Notes under the pieces: model-generated
Told to the model about the DNA's origin: nothing
What the model saw: only the letters and a program-made list of their open reading frames with translations
Databases searched by the model: none
Shown: one piece after another, positions 7,012 through 16,523 of the stretch
Layout: each line of letters begins with the position of its first letter
Numbering within the stretch: the first letter of the stretch is position 1
Translations under genes and position numbers: made by a program
Assembly (NCBI RefSeq): GCF_002787055.1
Contig: NZ_CP024808.1
Coordinates: forward strand, 956,328-1,020,327
Reading direction: 5' to 3'
From: Candidatus Nitrosotenuis aquarius
GTDB taxonomy: Archaea > Thermoproteota > Nitrososphaeria > Nitrososphaerales > Nitrosopumilaceae
DNA: 64,000 nucleotides

Positions 7012-8025
7012 TCATTGCAGATTGGATGCCAAAAACGAGATTGTTTTTTGCCACGCATCCCTTGTTTCCTCAGGTGCATATCTCTGTCCTGACGGATTTG
7101 CAAACGCATGATCCACATCCGGATAGATGTGAATTTCATTTTGTATTCCCAGCTCGTCTAGTGCCTGCTCAAATTCATTAACAGACTCTACTGGAATTCC
7201 CTGATCAAGGCCGGCAAAAATTCCAAGGACTGGCCAGTTTATTGCAGATAGCTGGTCCTTGTCTGTTACTAGCCTTCCATAGTAAATGACGGTTGCATCC
7301 ATGTCAGTGTTTAGCGCCAAGTTTAGGGATTGTGCTCCTCCAAAGCACCAGCCAATTGACGCAATTTTCTCAACTCCATGGTTTTCCTCCAAGTATTTTT
7401 TTGCGCCAATCATGTTGGCCGTTCCTTTTTGCTGGTCGTATGACGCAGTCAACTGTCTTGCCTCATCTGCCATTGTTACTGCTGGCTTGCCATAGAGATC
7501 AACTGCAAGTACAACATATCCGTGCGATGCCAAGTTTTCCGCCGTCTGCTTGATGTTGTCGTTTAGCCCCCACCATTCATGAATTATGATTATCCCGGGA
7601 TAGCTCTGATCCTGATTTGCAGGTGCTGCCAGATATCCAACATAATCCTCAAAATAATTCACATCGTGCGCCTCAACTTTGAGGCCTCCCAAGCTTCCCT
7701 CGAAGAGCTCAGAGTTGTTGTCTGTATTAGTATAGTCAGGCAGGACATGTAATGCCCAGCCTCGATCGATTAGCAGAGTTGCAGTATGTGGCCTAACGCA
7801 TGCAGGCGTGCCAGTGCTTTTTTTCATTACAAGGTCTAGTCCCTCTGGACACGAAACCATGTTTATGGAGCCAGACTTGAGAAACTGCATTCTTGGCGAT
7901 TCAGATACCACAAAATGGATATGCGAGTCGTCGTTTGTCTGGACTGCTTTTGCTGGAATTACAAACACCGAGAAAAGCAATGCAGTCATTATACCAACTA
8001 CAAATATTCCAGTACGGCGCATCAT
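7012..8025 (-). CDS. Secreted dienelactone-hydrolase family protein
   Basis: A 337-residue alpha/beta-hydrolase. A signal peptide (residues 1-28, ending PAKA) and an extra N-terminal domain of about 90 residues precede the DLH fold: GIIIIHEWWGLND, the nucleophile Cys in GWCFGG, Asp in GLDQG and His in DHAFANP. Family members hydrolyse dienelactones or other esters; this one would act outside the membrane. The substrate is unknown. It is separated from ureD by about 100 bp of DNA and is not an obvious part of the urease cluster. Confidence 0.85.
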   Translation of the reverse strand: MMRRTGIFVVGIMTALLFSVFVIPAKAVQTNDDSHIHFVVSESPRMQFLKSGSINMVSCPEGLDLVMKKSTGTPACVRPHTATLLIDRGWALHVLPDYTNTDNNSELFEGSLGGLKVEAHDVNYFEDYVGYLAAPANQDQSYPGIIIIHEWWGLNDNIKQTAENLASHGYVVLAVDLYGKPAVTMADEARQLTASYDQQKGTANMIGAKKYLEENHGVEKIASIGWCFGGAQSLNLALNTDMDATVIYYGRLVTDKDQLSAINWPVLGIFAGLDQGIPVESVNEFEQALDELGIQNEIHIYPDVDHAFANPSGQRYAPEETRDAWQKTISFLASNLQ

Positions 8026-8131
8026 TGGATTAACTACATTATAGTTAATTAATTATGCTCACAATCTTTGCAAGAATTCAAAATCAGGGCAAAACAGACA
8101 CAGATTTGACGCGCATTAATTTCATTATGAA

Positions 8132-9031
8132 TTAGGTCTTTCTTAGTTCAGCAAACGAAGAATCTAAAACATGTTTTCGCACAACTCTGACGCACTGGTG
8201 CATTAGAGTTTTGATGTCTTCAGAAAGATCTCCCAGTATTTTTACGACTAGGCCGCAATCTTCTGGCAAAAACGAACAGCCACTTGTCAGATCAGAATTT
8301 TCCAAGACAGAATTGATCTCGTCTGAGATTTTTTGCAGTTGTTCCTTTTTTGTTATAATGTACATGGTTCCAAAAACGGACTTGGTTCCAAGAATTCCCA
8401 TTCGGCTGAATTCATGCTTTGGATCAAGCTTGAGAGAATCCATGAACAAGGTCTTGCCATTTTTGTTTTTTGCAACCATCTTCAGATAGCATAAATCATA
8501 GTCAAATAACTCACCCATTGCCACACGTCCAGGCATTACTATCTCTGAATACACTATAGTAGAATCGGCTCCAGCCGTCATTTGCACCCGCTGAAAATAC
8601 CTGGATTTTTTGTACGGAATTATCTGGTCTGGTAAAAACTCTAGATACGCATTATCGCCTACTGTGATGTCTATGAATTGGGCGGCATAGTTTGACTCCA
8701 TTTTATAGATTCTTGTGGCTCCTTGCGTAGTCACGTTTGCAATTGCATTGTTTTGTACCGATATCTGGATGTGATGCCTGTCTCCCTGAAGAATTCCGCC
8801 AGACGAAGACATCAAGAACAAATAAGCCATGGCGGGATTTGCCACATCATAGTGCAGAGCCTTTTGCGTCAGAAGCGGCGCCTTGGAATATTGATGCACT
8901 ATTATTGTCTTGTTTTTTGCCTCATCCATTGCAAGTGTGATTTGCAGGTTGCCGACTTTTTCAATGTCAGAATTATTTTGCAAATACTGGGCAAATTCTT
9001 CCGGTATCTTTTCTGAATTTATCTGAATCAT
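8132..9031 (-). CDS. ureD: Urease accessory protein UreD
   Basis: A 299-residue UreD (UreH in some nomenclatures), the scaffold that binds apo-urease and channels nickel from UreG. Characteristic stretches are MSSSGGILQGDRHHIQISV, TTQGATRIYKM and LEFLPDQIIPYKKSRYFQ. It is the last gene of the leftward ureE-ureF-ureG-ureD operon; its start overlaps the end of ureG by 4 bp, indicating translational coupling. Confidence 0.95.
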   Translation of the reverse strand: MIQINSEKIPEEFAQYLQNNSDIEKVGNLQITLAMDEAKNKTIIVHQYSKAPLLTQKALHYDVANPAMAYLFLMSSSGGILQGDRHHIQISVQNNAIANVTTQGATRIYKMESNYAAQFIDITVGDNAYLEFLPDQIIPYKKSRYFQRVQMTAGADSTIVYSEIVMPGRVAMGELFDYDLCYLKMVAKNKNGKTLFMDSLKLDPKHEFSRMGILGTKSVFGTMYIITKKEQLQKISDEINSVLENSDLTSGCSFLPEDCGLVVKILGDLSEDIKTLMHQCVRVVRKHVLDSSFAELRKT

Positions 9032-9678
9032 TTCAGTTGCGCCTTTGGAGGCTCCTCAAAGAGCAGATCTTCAACGATATGGTCAGATACTTTTTCTATT
9101 CCGGTTTGGTCCATGCAGTTTACAAATACGTGCGGCCTGCCCTTGCGGATTGTTTTGGCGTCCCTGTCCATTACTGAGAGGTCTGCATTGACAAGCGGCG
9201 CAAGATCGATTTTGTTTATTACAAGAAGATCGCATGACTCTATCCCAAGGCCTCCCTTTCTTGGATACTTGTCGCCTCCAGAGACATCAACGATGTAAAT
9301 GAAATAGTCCGCCAGTGCAGGACTAAACGTAGTCATCACGTTATCGCCCCCGCTTTCAAGAATTATCAGGTCTAGCTCAGGATGGTTTTGCTCAATTTCC
9401 TCAATTACTGCCAAATTCATCGACGGATCTTCGCGTATTGCTGTGTGAGGGCATCCCCCGGTGGCAATTCCAATGACCATGTTTTCAGGAAGCAATCCCT
9501 GTGTTGTTGCCAGATTTTTTCTTATTCTGTCGGCATCTTCCTTTGATATTACATCGTTTGATATGACGCAGATCCTATAGCCACGCCTTGCAAGCACTGG
9601 AACAATTTTCTCAATTAGCATGCTTTTGCCAGAGCCGACGGGGCCTCCAATTCCTATTCGCGGGATTCTTTTTGCCAT
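9028..9678 (-). CDS. ureG: Urease accessory GTPase UreG
   Basis: A SIMIBI-class GTPase of about 216 residues that delivers Ni2+ to urease. Visible motifs are P-loop GGPVGSGKS, the nickel-binding CPH in GGCPHTAIREDPS, the switch region LESGGDNVMTTFSP and the base-recognition motif NKIDL. ATG at 9678 gives a typical start; an in-frame GTG at 9687 would create a 4-bp GTGA overlap with ureF and is an alternative. It lies in the ureEFGD operon. Confidence 0.96.
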   Translation of the reverse strand: MAKRIPRIGIGGPVGSGKSMLIEKIVPVLARRGYRICVISNDVISKEDADRIRKNLATTQGLLPENMVIGIATGGCPHTAIREDPSMNLAVIEEIEQNHPELDLIILESGGDNVMTTFSPALADYFIYIVDVSGGDKYPRKGGLGIESCDLLVINKIDLAPLVNADLSVMDRDAKTIRKGRPHVFVNCMDQTGIEKVSDHIVEDLLFEEPPKAQLK

Positions 9679-9683
9679 GGTTT

Positions 9684-10382
9684 TCACGTTATGAACATTT
9701 TTGCTTCCATTTTTTCATGGTGCATCTGCAAAATGTCTGCTTGTGGCAAGAACTGCCAAATTCGGTCTGGGGACTTTGAGATGTATTTTCTTACTTGGTC
9801 ACTGATGACTGGTTTGAGTGAGTTGATTATTTGCTGGCTTTGTATGTGCTGTATGATTCCAAGACGCAATGCAGCCCCGACCATACTTGTTGCAAACCCA
9901 TAAAACAACATAAGACATGCGTCTTGTTTTGAGATCCCAAAAAGTTGGGCCGCAATGGAAAAGGCAACAGGATATGTGCCAGGGGTTTTTGACTGTAGAA
10001 TCTTTTCATGATATTCCGTGGCAAATGAATCATCAACAAGGGATAAAACGCACTTGATTAGCTGTTTGCCAGATCGCACGGATGCCTCCCGTTGTTCTCT
10101 TACCAGCTTGGTTTTGTAGATTGTGTCATCAATCTGTATTATCTCATCTAGGCTTTTAGTGGCAGCAAAGTCATATGCATTTGCAAGCGCCACGCAGTCA
10201 GCAGGTCCTACTTGCTGTACATAATACATCTCGATTAGATTTTGCACATCAGTTGGGCCGGTTATCATTTTTTGTCGATGCATTGCCTCAAGCCCATTTG
10301 ACATGGTGTAAAGGCCGGCCGGAAAAAACGAGTCCGACAGCTGCATTATACTAAGGCTTGAAAAATCAGTGTCCATGTACAT
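9684..10382 (-). CDS. ureF: Urease accessory protein UreF
   Basis: A 232-residue all-helical UreF, which together with UreD and UreG forms the nickel-insertion complex. Recognisable segments are LSDSFFPAGLYTMSNGLE near the N-terminus and GYFATSMVGAALRLG-like residues (GFATSMVGAALRLG) near the C-terminal third. It overlaps ureE by 17 bp and abuts ureG. Met 3 (MDTDFSS) is an equally possible start. Confidence 0.94.
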   Translation of the reverse strand: MYMDTDFSSLSIMQLSDSFFPAGLYTMSNGLEAMHRQKMITGPTDVQNLIEMYYVQQVGPADCVALANAYDFAATKSLDEIIQIDDTIYKTKLVREQREASVRSGKQLIKCVLSLVDDSFATEYHEKILQSKTPGTYPVAFSIAAQLFGISKQDACLMLFYGFATSMVGAALRLGIIQHIQSQQIINSLKPVISDQVRKYISKSPDRIWQFLPQADILQMHHEKMEAKMFIT

Positions 10383-10869
10383 CCATGGATTTGTGAGGCT
10401 GAAAAATTTTTTCTTCCTGTACTAGCTCGATTTTGTCTGCCAGATCCCGGAATGCTGAGCGAAACATGTCAATTTCTGCCTCAGAGTGAATTGGAATCGA
10501 TATAGAGTCGTTTCCAAGCGAGACAGGCCTGTGCAGATTACCTATGATGTGCCCAAGTAAAATGAGGGATTTTGGCTCAAGGCCTGCAAATCTGACTGTG
10601 ATCGTAGGCTCTGGGACCTGCCGTATCAGAACTTTGACGTCATCCCCATACAGGACATCCCCGTGTGTCATTTTTTTGTCATATTCGATGTTTATTCCGA
10701 TTGCCGTGCCGTCGGATGCTTTTTGCTTTAGTCTTGTTTTTTCAAGATCATGGCGTAAAACATGTATGGTTTTGTAATTTTCATTATGTGTGTTGGACTC
10801 GAATTCTTTTGCAATAGCGGGATCATCAAAAATATTTCCAATTATTCTTTGAACTTTGAGCAACAGCAA
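10366..10869 (-). CDS. ureE: Urease accessory nickel chaperone UreE
   Basis: A 167-residue UreE. The N-terminal peptide-binding-like domain is followed by the metal-binding domain with the signature LGHIIGNLHRPV, whose first His is the conserved interfacial nickel ligand. The C-terminal tail contains a few His (QPHKSMDVHGH), shorter than the poly-His tails of some bacteria. First gene of the leftward accessory operon, transcribed away from ureA across a 66-bp gap. Confidence 0.94.
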   Translation of the reverse strand: MLLLKVQRIIGNIFDDPAIAKEFESNTHNENYKTIHVLRHDLEKTRLKQKASDGTAIGINIEYDKKMTHGDVLYGDDVKVLIRQVPEPTITVRFAGLEPKSLILLGHIIGNLHRPVSLGNDSISIPIHSEAEIDMFRSAFRDLADKIELVQEEKIFQPHKSMDVHGH

Positions 10870-10935
10870 TTATAGAATTTTTATCAAGTTATACTTTCTC
10901 TTAATTATTAAATACAAGATCTGACAAAACAAAGC
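10870..10935. promoter_or_regulatory. Divergent urease promoter region
   Basis: A 66-bp AT-rich gap separates ureE (leftward) and ureA (rightward). A TATA-like TTATTAAA at 10906-10913 lies about 25 bp before the ureA ATG, fitting a leaderless transcript. The opposite strand has AT-rich candidates for ureE, none decisive. Confidence 0.6.
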
Positions 10936-11238
10936 ATGTTTTTGACTCCAAGAGAGATTGACAAGTTACACATTTTTTTGGCCGCAGAACTTGCGCGCAA
11001 AAGAAAAGCAAGAGGCCTCAAGCTTAATCACCCAGAAGCAGTGGCACTAATTACTGATCATATACTAGAGGGGGCAAGGGACGGCAAGTCAGTTGCAGAC
11101 TTGATGAGCTCCGGAAAAAAAGTCCTAACAAGAAATGATGTTTTACCCGAAGTTCCCGAAATAATTCACACTATTCAAGTCGAGGCCACATTTGATGATG
11201 GAACGAAGCTAGTCACAGTTCACGACCCTATTGTGTAA
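10936..11238 (+). CDS. ureA: Urease gamma subunit
   Basis: A 100-residue UreA of canonical length, colinear with bacterial gamma subunits: [41 protein letters not shown], then [19 protein letters not shown] and the terminal VHDPI. It forms the (UreABC)3-type holoenzyme that hydrolyses urea to ammonia and carbamate in the cytoplasm. The ureB start lies 4 bp after its stop. Confidence 0.97.
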   Translation: MFLTPREIDKLHIFLAAELARKRKARGLKLNHPEAVALITDHILEGARDGKSVADLMSSGKKVLTRNDVLPEVPEIIHTIQVEATFDDGTKLVTVHDPIV

Positions 11239-11242
11239 TGCC

Positions 11243-11605
11243 ATGATACCAGGACAGTACTTTATCTCTGAGAAGCCAATAATTGCAAACCAGGGAAAAA
11301 AGACAGTAACAATATCGGTCAAAAATACAGGAGACAGGCCAATCCAAGTCGGCTCTCATACTCATTTTTTTGAGTCAAACAAGGCACTCGAGTTTGCGCG
11401 AGAGGAATCATATGGATTTCATCTCAACATTGCCGCAGGCACATCAGTTCGATTTGAGCCTGGCGAGACAAAAAAAGTCGAGCTGACCGAATATGGCGGA
11501 AAAAGAGTCGTCTTTGGGTTCAGCGGGCTGGTAAATGGGCCGCTATCGGAAAAAAAATCAGAGGCGATGCAAAAGGCCAAAAAGGCCGGGTTTAGAGGCG
11601 CATGA
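11243..11605 (+). CDS. ureB: Urease beta subunit
   Basis: A 120-residue Ure[14 protein letters not shown] start, [20 protein letters not shown] core, and [22 protein letters not shown] at 11243 gives the standard IPG start; a TTG at 11231 inside ureA is rejected. Its last codons overlap the ureC ATG by 4 bp (ATGA), so beta and alpha subunits are translationally coupled. Confidence 0.96.
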   Translation: MIPGQYFISEKPIIANQGKKTVTISVKNTGDRPIQVGSHTHFFESNKALEFAREESYGFHLNIAAGTSVRFEPGETKKVELTEYGGKRVVFGFSGLVNGPLSEKKSEAMQKAKKAGFRGA

Positions 11606-13314
11606 CGCTAGAGATTCCGCGGAAAAAATACGTTGATCTTTTTGGTCCCACAACAGGAGACAAAGTCAGGCTTGGAGACACTGATCTAATCATAGAAATT
11701 GAAAAAGACTTGATTGGATATGGGGATGAGGCCGTCTTTGGCGGAGGAAAAAGCATCAGGGACGGTTCGGCACAAGCAAGTGGTGTGATTTACGACGACT
11801 CGGTGGATCTGGTCATTACAAACGCAATCATCATGGATCCAGTTCTTGGAATAATCAAGGCAGACATTGGAATCAAGGACGGAAAGATTTTCAAAATAGG
11901 TAAAGCCGGCAATCCAAACACCACAGACGGAGTTGATATCATCATATCGTCAAACACGGAGATAATTTCTGGCGAGCACTTGATCTGCACGCCGGGAGTA
12001 ATAGACACGCATATCCATTTTATTTCTCCACAGCAGGCAATAGACGCAATTTGCGGAGGCACCACCACCATGATAGGAGGCGGGACGGGGCCTGCAGACG
12101 GAACCAATGCCACCACATGCACACCAGGAAAATGGAACATGCACAGGATGATACAGGCAACAGAAGAATTCCCAATCAATTTTGGCTTTCTTGGAAAGGG
12201 AAACGACTCTCAAGAAGAATCCCTAATTGATCAGATCAGAGAAGGCGCATGTGGCCTCAAGTTGCACGAAGACTGGGGTACTACGCCGGCAACAATAGAT
12301 GCCGCGCTACGAGTAGCAGACAAGACTGATACCCAGATTGCCATACACACAGACACGCTAAACGAGTGCGGTTATGTGGATGATACCATTGCAGCAATTG
12401 CCGGAAGGGCAATCCATACATACCACACAGAGGGCGCCGGAGGAGGCCATGCCCCAGACATAATGAAAATAGCAAGCGAGCCAAACGTCCTGCCCTCATC
12501 TACAAACCCGACTAGGCCATATACGGTAAACACACTTGATGAGCACCTAGACATGATGATGGTTTGCCACCACCTCAACTCGTCTGTTCCAGAGGACGTC
12601 TCGTTTGCAGAGTCAAGAATTCGCGCAGAGACAATTGCCGCAGAAGACATCCTTCATGATGTTGGGGCAATAAGCATGATGTCATCAGACAGCCAGGCAA
12701 TGGGAAGAGTTGGCGAGACGACCACCAGATGCTGGCAAAGCGCAGACAAGATGAAGAAAAGTTTTGGCAGACACAAGGACGAAACTGCAGAGAATGACAA
12801 TTTCAGAGTAAAGCGCTACTTGGCAAAAATAACAATAAACCCGGCAATAACTCACGGAATCTCTCAACATGTCGGCTCGCTAGAGCCCGGCAAAATTGCG
12901 GACATTGTGGTGTGGTCGCCGCAGTTTTTTGGCGCAAAACCCAAAATGATAATCAAGGGAGGTATGATTGCGTATTCTTTGATGGGAGATCCAAACGCCT
13001 CAATTCCCACAACAGAGCCAATCTACTACAGGCCCATGTTTGGGTCCCTGGGACGGGCAAAGCAGGCAATCTCGTTTGTGTTTACGTCAAGACTTGCACT
13101 AGAAAACGGCATCGAGAGCAAGCTTGGGATAACAAAAAAGTTTCTTGTCGTAAAGAACTGCCGTAACATTGGGAAAAAAGACATGGTCCTCAATGACGCC
13201 ACGCCAAAAATCGAGATCGACCCAGAGACATACCAAGTAAAAGTTGACGGCAATCTAGCAACAACAAAGCCTGCCACAAGCGTTTCGCTTGCAAGGCTAT
13301 ACAACTTGTTCTGA
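11602..13314 (+). CDS. ureC: Urease alpha (catalytic) subunit
   Basis: A 570-residue catalytic subunit, normal length. All metal and active-site elements are visible: HIH in DTHIHFISP, the carbamylated Lys in GLKLHEDWG, His residues in AIHTDTLNE and [15 protein letters not shown], the flap with VCHHLN, and the Asp ligand in [10 protein letters not shown]. The enzyme holds a dinuclear Ni centre assembled by UreDEFG. It is the end of the ureABC operon and converges with the leftward 4-hydroxybutyryl-CoA dehydratase gene, with the stop codons 1 bp apart. Confidence 0.98.
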   Translation: MTLEIPRKKYVDLFGPTTGDKVRLGDTDLIIEIEKDLIGYGDEAVFGGGKSIRDGSAQASGVIYDDSVDLVITNAIIMDPVLGIIKADIGIKDGKIFKIGKAGNPNTTDGVDIIISSNTEIISGEHLICTPGVIDTHIHFISPQQAIDAICGGTTTMIGGGTGPADGTNATTCTPGKWNMHRMIQATEEFPINFGFLGKGNDSQEESLIDQIREGACGLKLHEDWGTTPATIDAALRVADKTDTQIAIHTDTLNECGYVDDTIAAIAGRAIHTYHTEGAGGGHAPDIMKIASEPNVLPSSTNPTRPYTVNTLDEHLDMMMVCHHLNSSVPEDVSFAESRIRAETIAAEDILHDVGAISMMSSDSQAMGRVGETTTRCWQSADKMKKSFGRHKDETAENDNFRVKRYLAKITINPAITHGISQHVGSLEPGKIADIVVWSPQFFGAKPKMIIKGGMIAYSLMGDPNASIPTTEPIYYRPMFGSLGRAKQAISFVFTSRLALENGIESKLGITKKFLVVKNCRNIGKKDMVLNDATPKIEIDPETYQVKVDGNLATTKPATSVSLARLYNLF

Positions 13315-13315
13315 G

Positions 13316-14818
13316 TTATTTTGTGATTTTGAAGACTCGCTTGAAATAGTCCGAGTTTTCTTTTGCGTCTTCTGGATCGTCCTTTACGTTTGCCAGATTC
13401 TTTGCAAGAGTTTTCTTGTAGCTTAGCTGCATTTGTCTTGCGATTTGGATTCTCTGTGCCTGTGGCGAGCCTGCGCCGTGCATTGATTCTGTCAGATAGC
13501 CTACTGCGTTTCTGCCCAGAGTCATGTTTTCAATTAGTCTCAAGATCCTCATTCTGTTTTCTACGTCAGTTCCCTTTCTGCCCGCCAGGTATTTTTTGAG
13601 CAGTGGTCCTGTTGTTGGGTTTCTAAAGTCTTGCTCAGAGGGCAAAGTAACGACTAGACCCCCCGCGATGTCTTGCGCAAGTCTTGATATCTCATATGGG
13701 AAGCGGGTTACGTTGTGCTTGCATACGTTTGCCAGCATGTCGTCATTTAGCCAGACACCGGACTTCATTTCCTGTGCTTGGTATGACGAGGATATTCCTG
13801 CAGCATAGATTGATTCGTTAAGATGCGTCATCTCGACTAGCTTTTCTCGTATGTGGGATACGTCTGGAATACCGTTATAGTCAGAAATTGCAGCTGCTGC
13901 TCCAATTAGAACATCGCCTAGGCCTGTCTTGCAAACATAGCTTCGCCTGTGATAGCAGGTAAATCGCTCAACTAGCATTGCGGCAAACTCTACTTCGCCG
14001 TTCATGAAAATCAGATCATTTGGAATGAACACATTGTCCAGTATGACCATTGCCTCTTGGCCTGCAAATTGAGAATTGCCTGCATCAATGTCGCCTCCCT
14101 CCATGCTTCGCGTGTCGCAGGACTGTCTTCCGTAGATGTATGTGATGCCAGGTGCGTCAACTGGGATTGCGCCGACAATGCCCCAGTCCTTGTCTTTTTC
14201 TGTCAAGCGTATTGTGGGCATTATTATCATCCAGTGAGAGTTGATAACTCCTGTCTGGTGGGCCTTTGCTCCTGTTACGTACACTCCTTCCGGTGTTCGC
14301 TTAGTGACATGCACAAAGAGGTCAGGGTCTCCTTGTTCGGATGGTGCCTTGCTTCTGTCGCCCTTGACATCAGTCATTGCGCCTCCGATTACGTAGTTGT
14401 TTTCCTGCATTTTTTTGATAAATTCCAAGAGTCTTTTGTGATAATTGGTATGATACTTTTCATCGATTTCAAATGTAGTGGAGTGAAGCGAGTTTAGCGC
14501 ATCCATTCCTACGCATCGCTGAAAACATGTTCCGGTCAGCTGGCCTAGCTTTCTTTGCATTTTGTTTTGGAGTACCAAATCATTTGCAGATTCCGCAATG
14601 TGCAAGAATCGGTTTACTCTTTTTCCCGCTATTTTGGACATGGGGGATGCAAGATCTTCTTCGCGCACCGCTAGATCGTATGTTTCTGCAACTGCGTTAA
14701 TTGACGGCCGGATCATCGGATGTTCGACTGGATCTTGTATTTTTTCTCCAAAAAGATAGACAGTCAGATTTCTGCCCTTAAGACTATTGATGTAATCTTG
14801 GCCAGTCCTAATTGCCAT
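13316..14818 (-). CDS. abfD: 4-hydroxybutyryl-CoA dehydratase
   Basis: A 500-residue FAD/[4Fe-4S] enzyme of the HpaB/4-HBD family that dehydrates 4-hydroxybutyryl-CoA to crotonyl-CoA, the marker step of the 3-hydroxypropionate/4-hydroxybutyrate CO2-fixation cycle. Cluster ligands appear as CFQRC (two Cys, 3 residues between) and as His and Cys in YHRRSYVCKTG; other family segments are GRQSCDTRS and YLTESMHGAGSPQAQ. A TATA-like box about 27 bp before the ATG suggests a leaderless transcript. An ADP-forming synthetase that may supply its substrate is encoded at 20545-22638. Confidence 0.93.
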   Translation of the reverse strand: MAIRTGQDYINSLKGRNLTVYLFGEKIQDPVEHPMIRPSINAVAETYDLAVREEDLASPMSKIAGKRVNRFLHIAESANDLVLQNKMQRKLGQLTGTCFQRCVGMDALNSLHSTTFEIDEKYHTNYHKRLLEFIKKMQENNYVIGGAMTDVKGDRSKAPSEQGDPDLFVHVTKRTPEGVYVTGAKAHQTGVINSHWMIIMPTIRLTEKDKDWGIVGAIPVDAPGITYIYGRQSCDTRSMEGGDIDAGNSQFAGQEAMVILDNVFIPNDLIFMNGEVEFAAMLVERFTCYHRRSYVCKTGLGDVLIGAAAAISDYNGIPDVSHIREKLVEMTHLNESIYAAGISSSYQAQEMKSGVWLNDDMLANVCKHNVTRFPYEISRLAQDIAGGLVVTLPSEQDFRNPTTGPLLKKYLAGRKGTDVENRMRILRLIENMTLGRNAVGYLTESMHGAGSPQAQRIQIARQMQLSYKKTLAKNLANVKDDPEDAKENSDYFKRVFKITK

Positions 14819-14837
14819 GCAAATATCCCATCGAACT

Positions 14838-14849
14838 TGTATAAATATT
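14838..14849 (-). promoter_or_regulatory. TATA-like box of the 4-hydroxybutyryl-CoA dehydratase gene
   Basis: The minus strand reads ATATTTATACAA centred about 27 bp upstream of the ATG at 14818, the spacing expected for a leaderless archaeal promoter. Confidence 0.6.
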
Positions 14850-14907
14850 GACCATCTGTTGACTGTTTTCGTTTTTTGTGTCGGTTTAAAAATGCGATAA
14901 AAAATTG

Positions 14908-15456
14908 CTAGTGCCTAAAGCAGTTTTTTGTATGGTCGTTTACAACACCGACTGCCTGCAAATATGCATAGATTATTGTGGTGCCAACAAAGCTAAAGTC
15001 GCGTTTTTTGAGATCGGAACTGATCTTATCAGAGAGTTCGGTTGATGCGGGAATGTCGGAGTGTTTTGTAAAATTGTTTTTGATAGGCTTGTTATTGACA
15101 AACCCTCAGAGATATTTGTCAAAGCTGCCAAACTCTTTTTGGATTTGCAGGAATTTTTGCGCATTGTTAATTGCGGATTTTATTTTTAGTCGGTTTCGGA
15201 TTACTCCCTCATCGGATAGCAATCTTGTGATGTCTTTTTGCGTGTATTTGGATACTTTTTTGGGATCAAACCCATCAAATGCAGCCCGGTATGTCTTTCT
15301 GCGCTTTAGTATTGTGCTCCAAGACAAGCCTGCCTGTGCTCCTTCTAGTATGAGCATTTCAAAGAGATTTTTGTCGTTGTGAATTGGTATGCCCCATTCA
15401 GAATCATGGTACTGGATCATCTCGTCCCCCTGCGCCCAGTCACATCTTTGTTTCAT
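14908..15456 (-). pseudogene. tag: DNA-3-methyladenine glycosylase I with an in-frame UGA
   Basis: Residues 1-116 match Tag: RCDWAQGDEMIQYHDSEWG, the catalytic-region LEGAQAGLSWSTIL, and DEGVIRNRLKIKSAINNA. After GSFDKYL a TGA at 15106-15108 stops the frame, but the same frame continues without shift as GFVNNKPIKNNFTKHSDIP ... KRDFSFVGTTIIYAYLQAVG and VVNDH, the normal Tag C-terminus, to a TAG at 14908. At the UGA position family members have Trp (motif (F/Y)LWxFVN), so a single TGG-to-TGA change explains the break. It may be a nonsense mutation, a sequencing error or read-through. The enzyme would excise 3-methyladenine from DNA. Confidence 0.88.
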
Positions 15457-16119
15457 CTATTTTACAAATTTCTTTTTGTATATTATTCCCACTATTGCAG
15501 CTCCGATGAATGGTGCAGTCCAATATAACCACAGATCTTTCGTTGCACCAGTAAATAGCGCAGGAAACAGCGATCGAATTGGATTCATTGATGCACCAGA
15601 GACGGCGCCTAAGAAAAACACATCTAGTGCAACAGTTCCAGCAATTATGGCGCTGATAAGAACAGTCTGCAGTCCCCTTATGTTCACTGCAATCAATATG
15701 CTTCCCATCAAAAATACAGTAGCTAAGACCTCTACGCCAAAGAACCCCCATGCCGGGTATTGATGGTTCGGTGAATTGAGCCCAAGTCTTGCAAAATCCC
15801 CAATTACATATTTTACAAACAGGCTTCCCAAGAACGCACCTATTGCCTGTGCCGTAACATAAACTAGGATTTGTTTTGCGCTGATGTATTTTGCAATAAA
15901 ATATGCAATTGTGACTGCAGGATTAAAGTGAGCCATCGAGTATCTGCCAAACAAAAATATCATTGCCCCCAATCCAACAAAATGGATCATGGCAATAAAA
16001 CCAATACCAAGTGCATTTCCCATCATTCCATCATATACAATAGAGCCAGTGGCTGCGACAAGCAGCCCAAATGTTCCGGCCAGTTCTGCCAAAAATATGA
16101 CAAAATTGGACTTGTGCAT
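15457..16119 (-). CDS. Aquaporin/aquaglyceroporin (MIP) in an arsenic cluster
   Basis: A 220-residue MIP channel with six membrane helices. The first NPA box is canonical (HFNPAVTIAYF); the second reads SMNPIRSLFP, with Ile replacing Ala. It starts at the base where the arsC-like gene ends (1-bp overlap), so it belongs to the leftward arsM-arsC-MIP operon. In Sinorhizobium an AqpS channel in an ars operon releases arsenite made by ArsC; the same role is inferred here. Plain water or glycerol transport is the alternative. Confidence 0.88.
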   Translation of the reverse strand: MHKSNFVIFLAELAGTFGLLVAATGSIVYDGMMGNALGIGFIAMIHFVGLGAMIFLFGRYSMAHFNPAVTIAYFIAKYISAKQILVYVTAQAIGAFLGSLFVKYVIGDFARLGLNSPNHQYPAWGFFGVEVLATVFLMGSILIAVNIRGLQTVLISAIIAGTVALDVFFLGAVSGASMNPIRSLFPALFTGATKDLWLYWTAPFIGAAIVGIIYKKKFVK

Positions 16120-16523
16120 CAGTTCTGGCCTTCTTCAAGTTTTTTTACCAGCTCCAGTACTTTGAGCTCGATTTGGTCGCGGATTTTACGCACTTCACTA
16201 ATTGACTTTCCTTTTGGGTCAGAAATGTTCCAGTCAAGAACGTCCTTTACAAACAAGGCAGGGCATGACTCCTTATCCATACATCCCATGTTGACTGCTA
16301 CAGAATCGCTCAGCATTTCATTTGTTAGGGATTTTGGAGTGTTGTCTTGAAGATTAATTCCGACCTCTTTCATTGCCTCCACGACCATGGGGTTGACTTT
16401 GGAGCTTGGTTTTGTGCCAGCGCTTGATGCGTAAAATTTGTCTGGAGCATATTTCCTAAAGAACGCTTCTGCCATCTGGCTTCGGCCTGCGTTTTCAACG
16501 CAAACAAAGAGAATTTTTTTCAT
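16119..16523 (-). CDS. arsC: Arsenate reductase, low-molecular-weight phosphatase family
   Basis: A 134-residue protein with the phosphatase P-loop at the N-terminus (FVCVENAGRSQMAEAFFR; Cys-x5-Arg nucleophile motif C-V-E-N-A-G-R-S), the helical ASSAGTKPS segment and further Cys residues (NMGCMDKESCPA) that could act as the resolving redox pair of thioredoxin-coupled ArsC. It would reduce arsenate to arsenite, with thioredoxin (1999-2331) a plausible donor. Flanked by arsM and the MIP channel with 1-bp overlaps. Confidence 0.88.
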   Translation of the reverse strand: MKKILFVCVENAGRSQMAEAFFRKYAPDKFYASSAGTKPSSKVNPMVVEAMKEVGINLQDNTPKSLTNEMLSDSVAVNMGCMDKESCPALFVKDVLDWNISDPKGKSISEVRKIRDQIELKVLELVKKLEEGQN

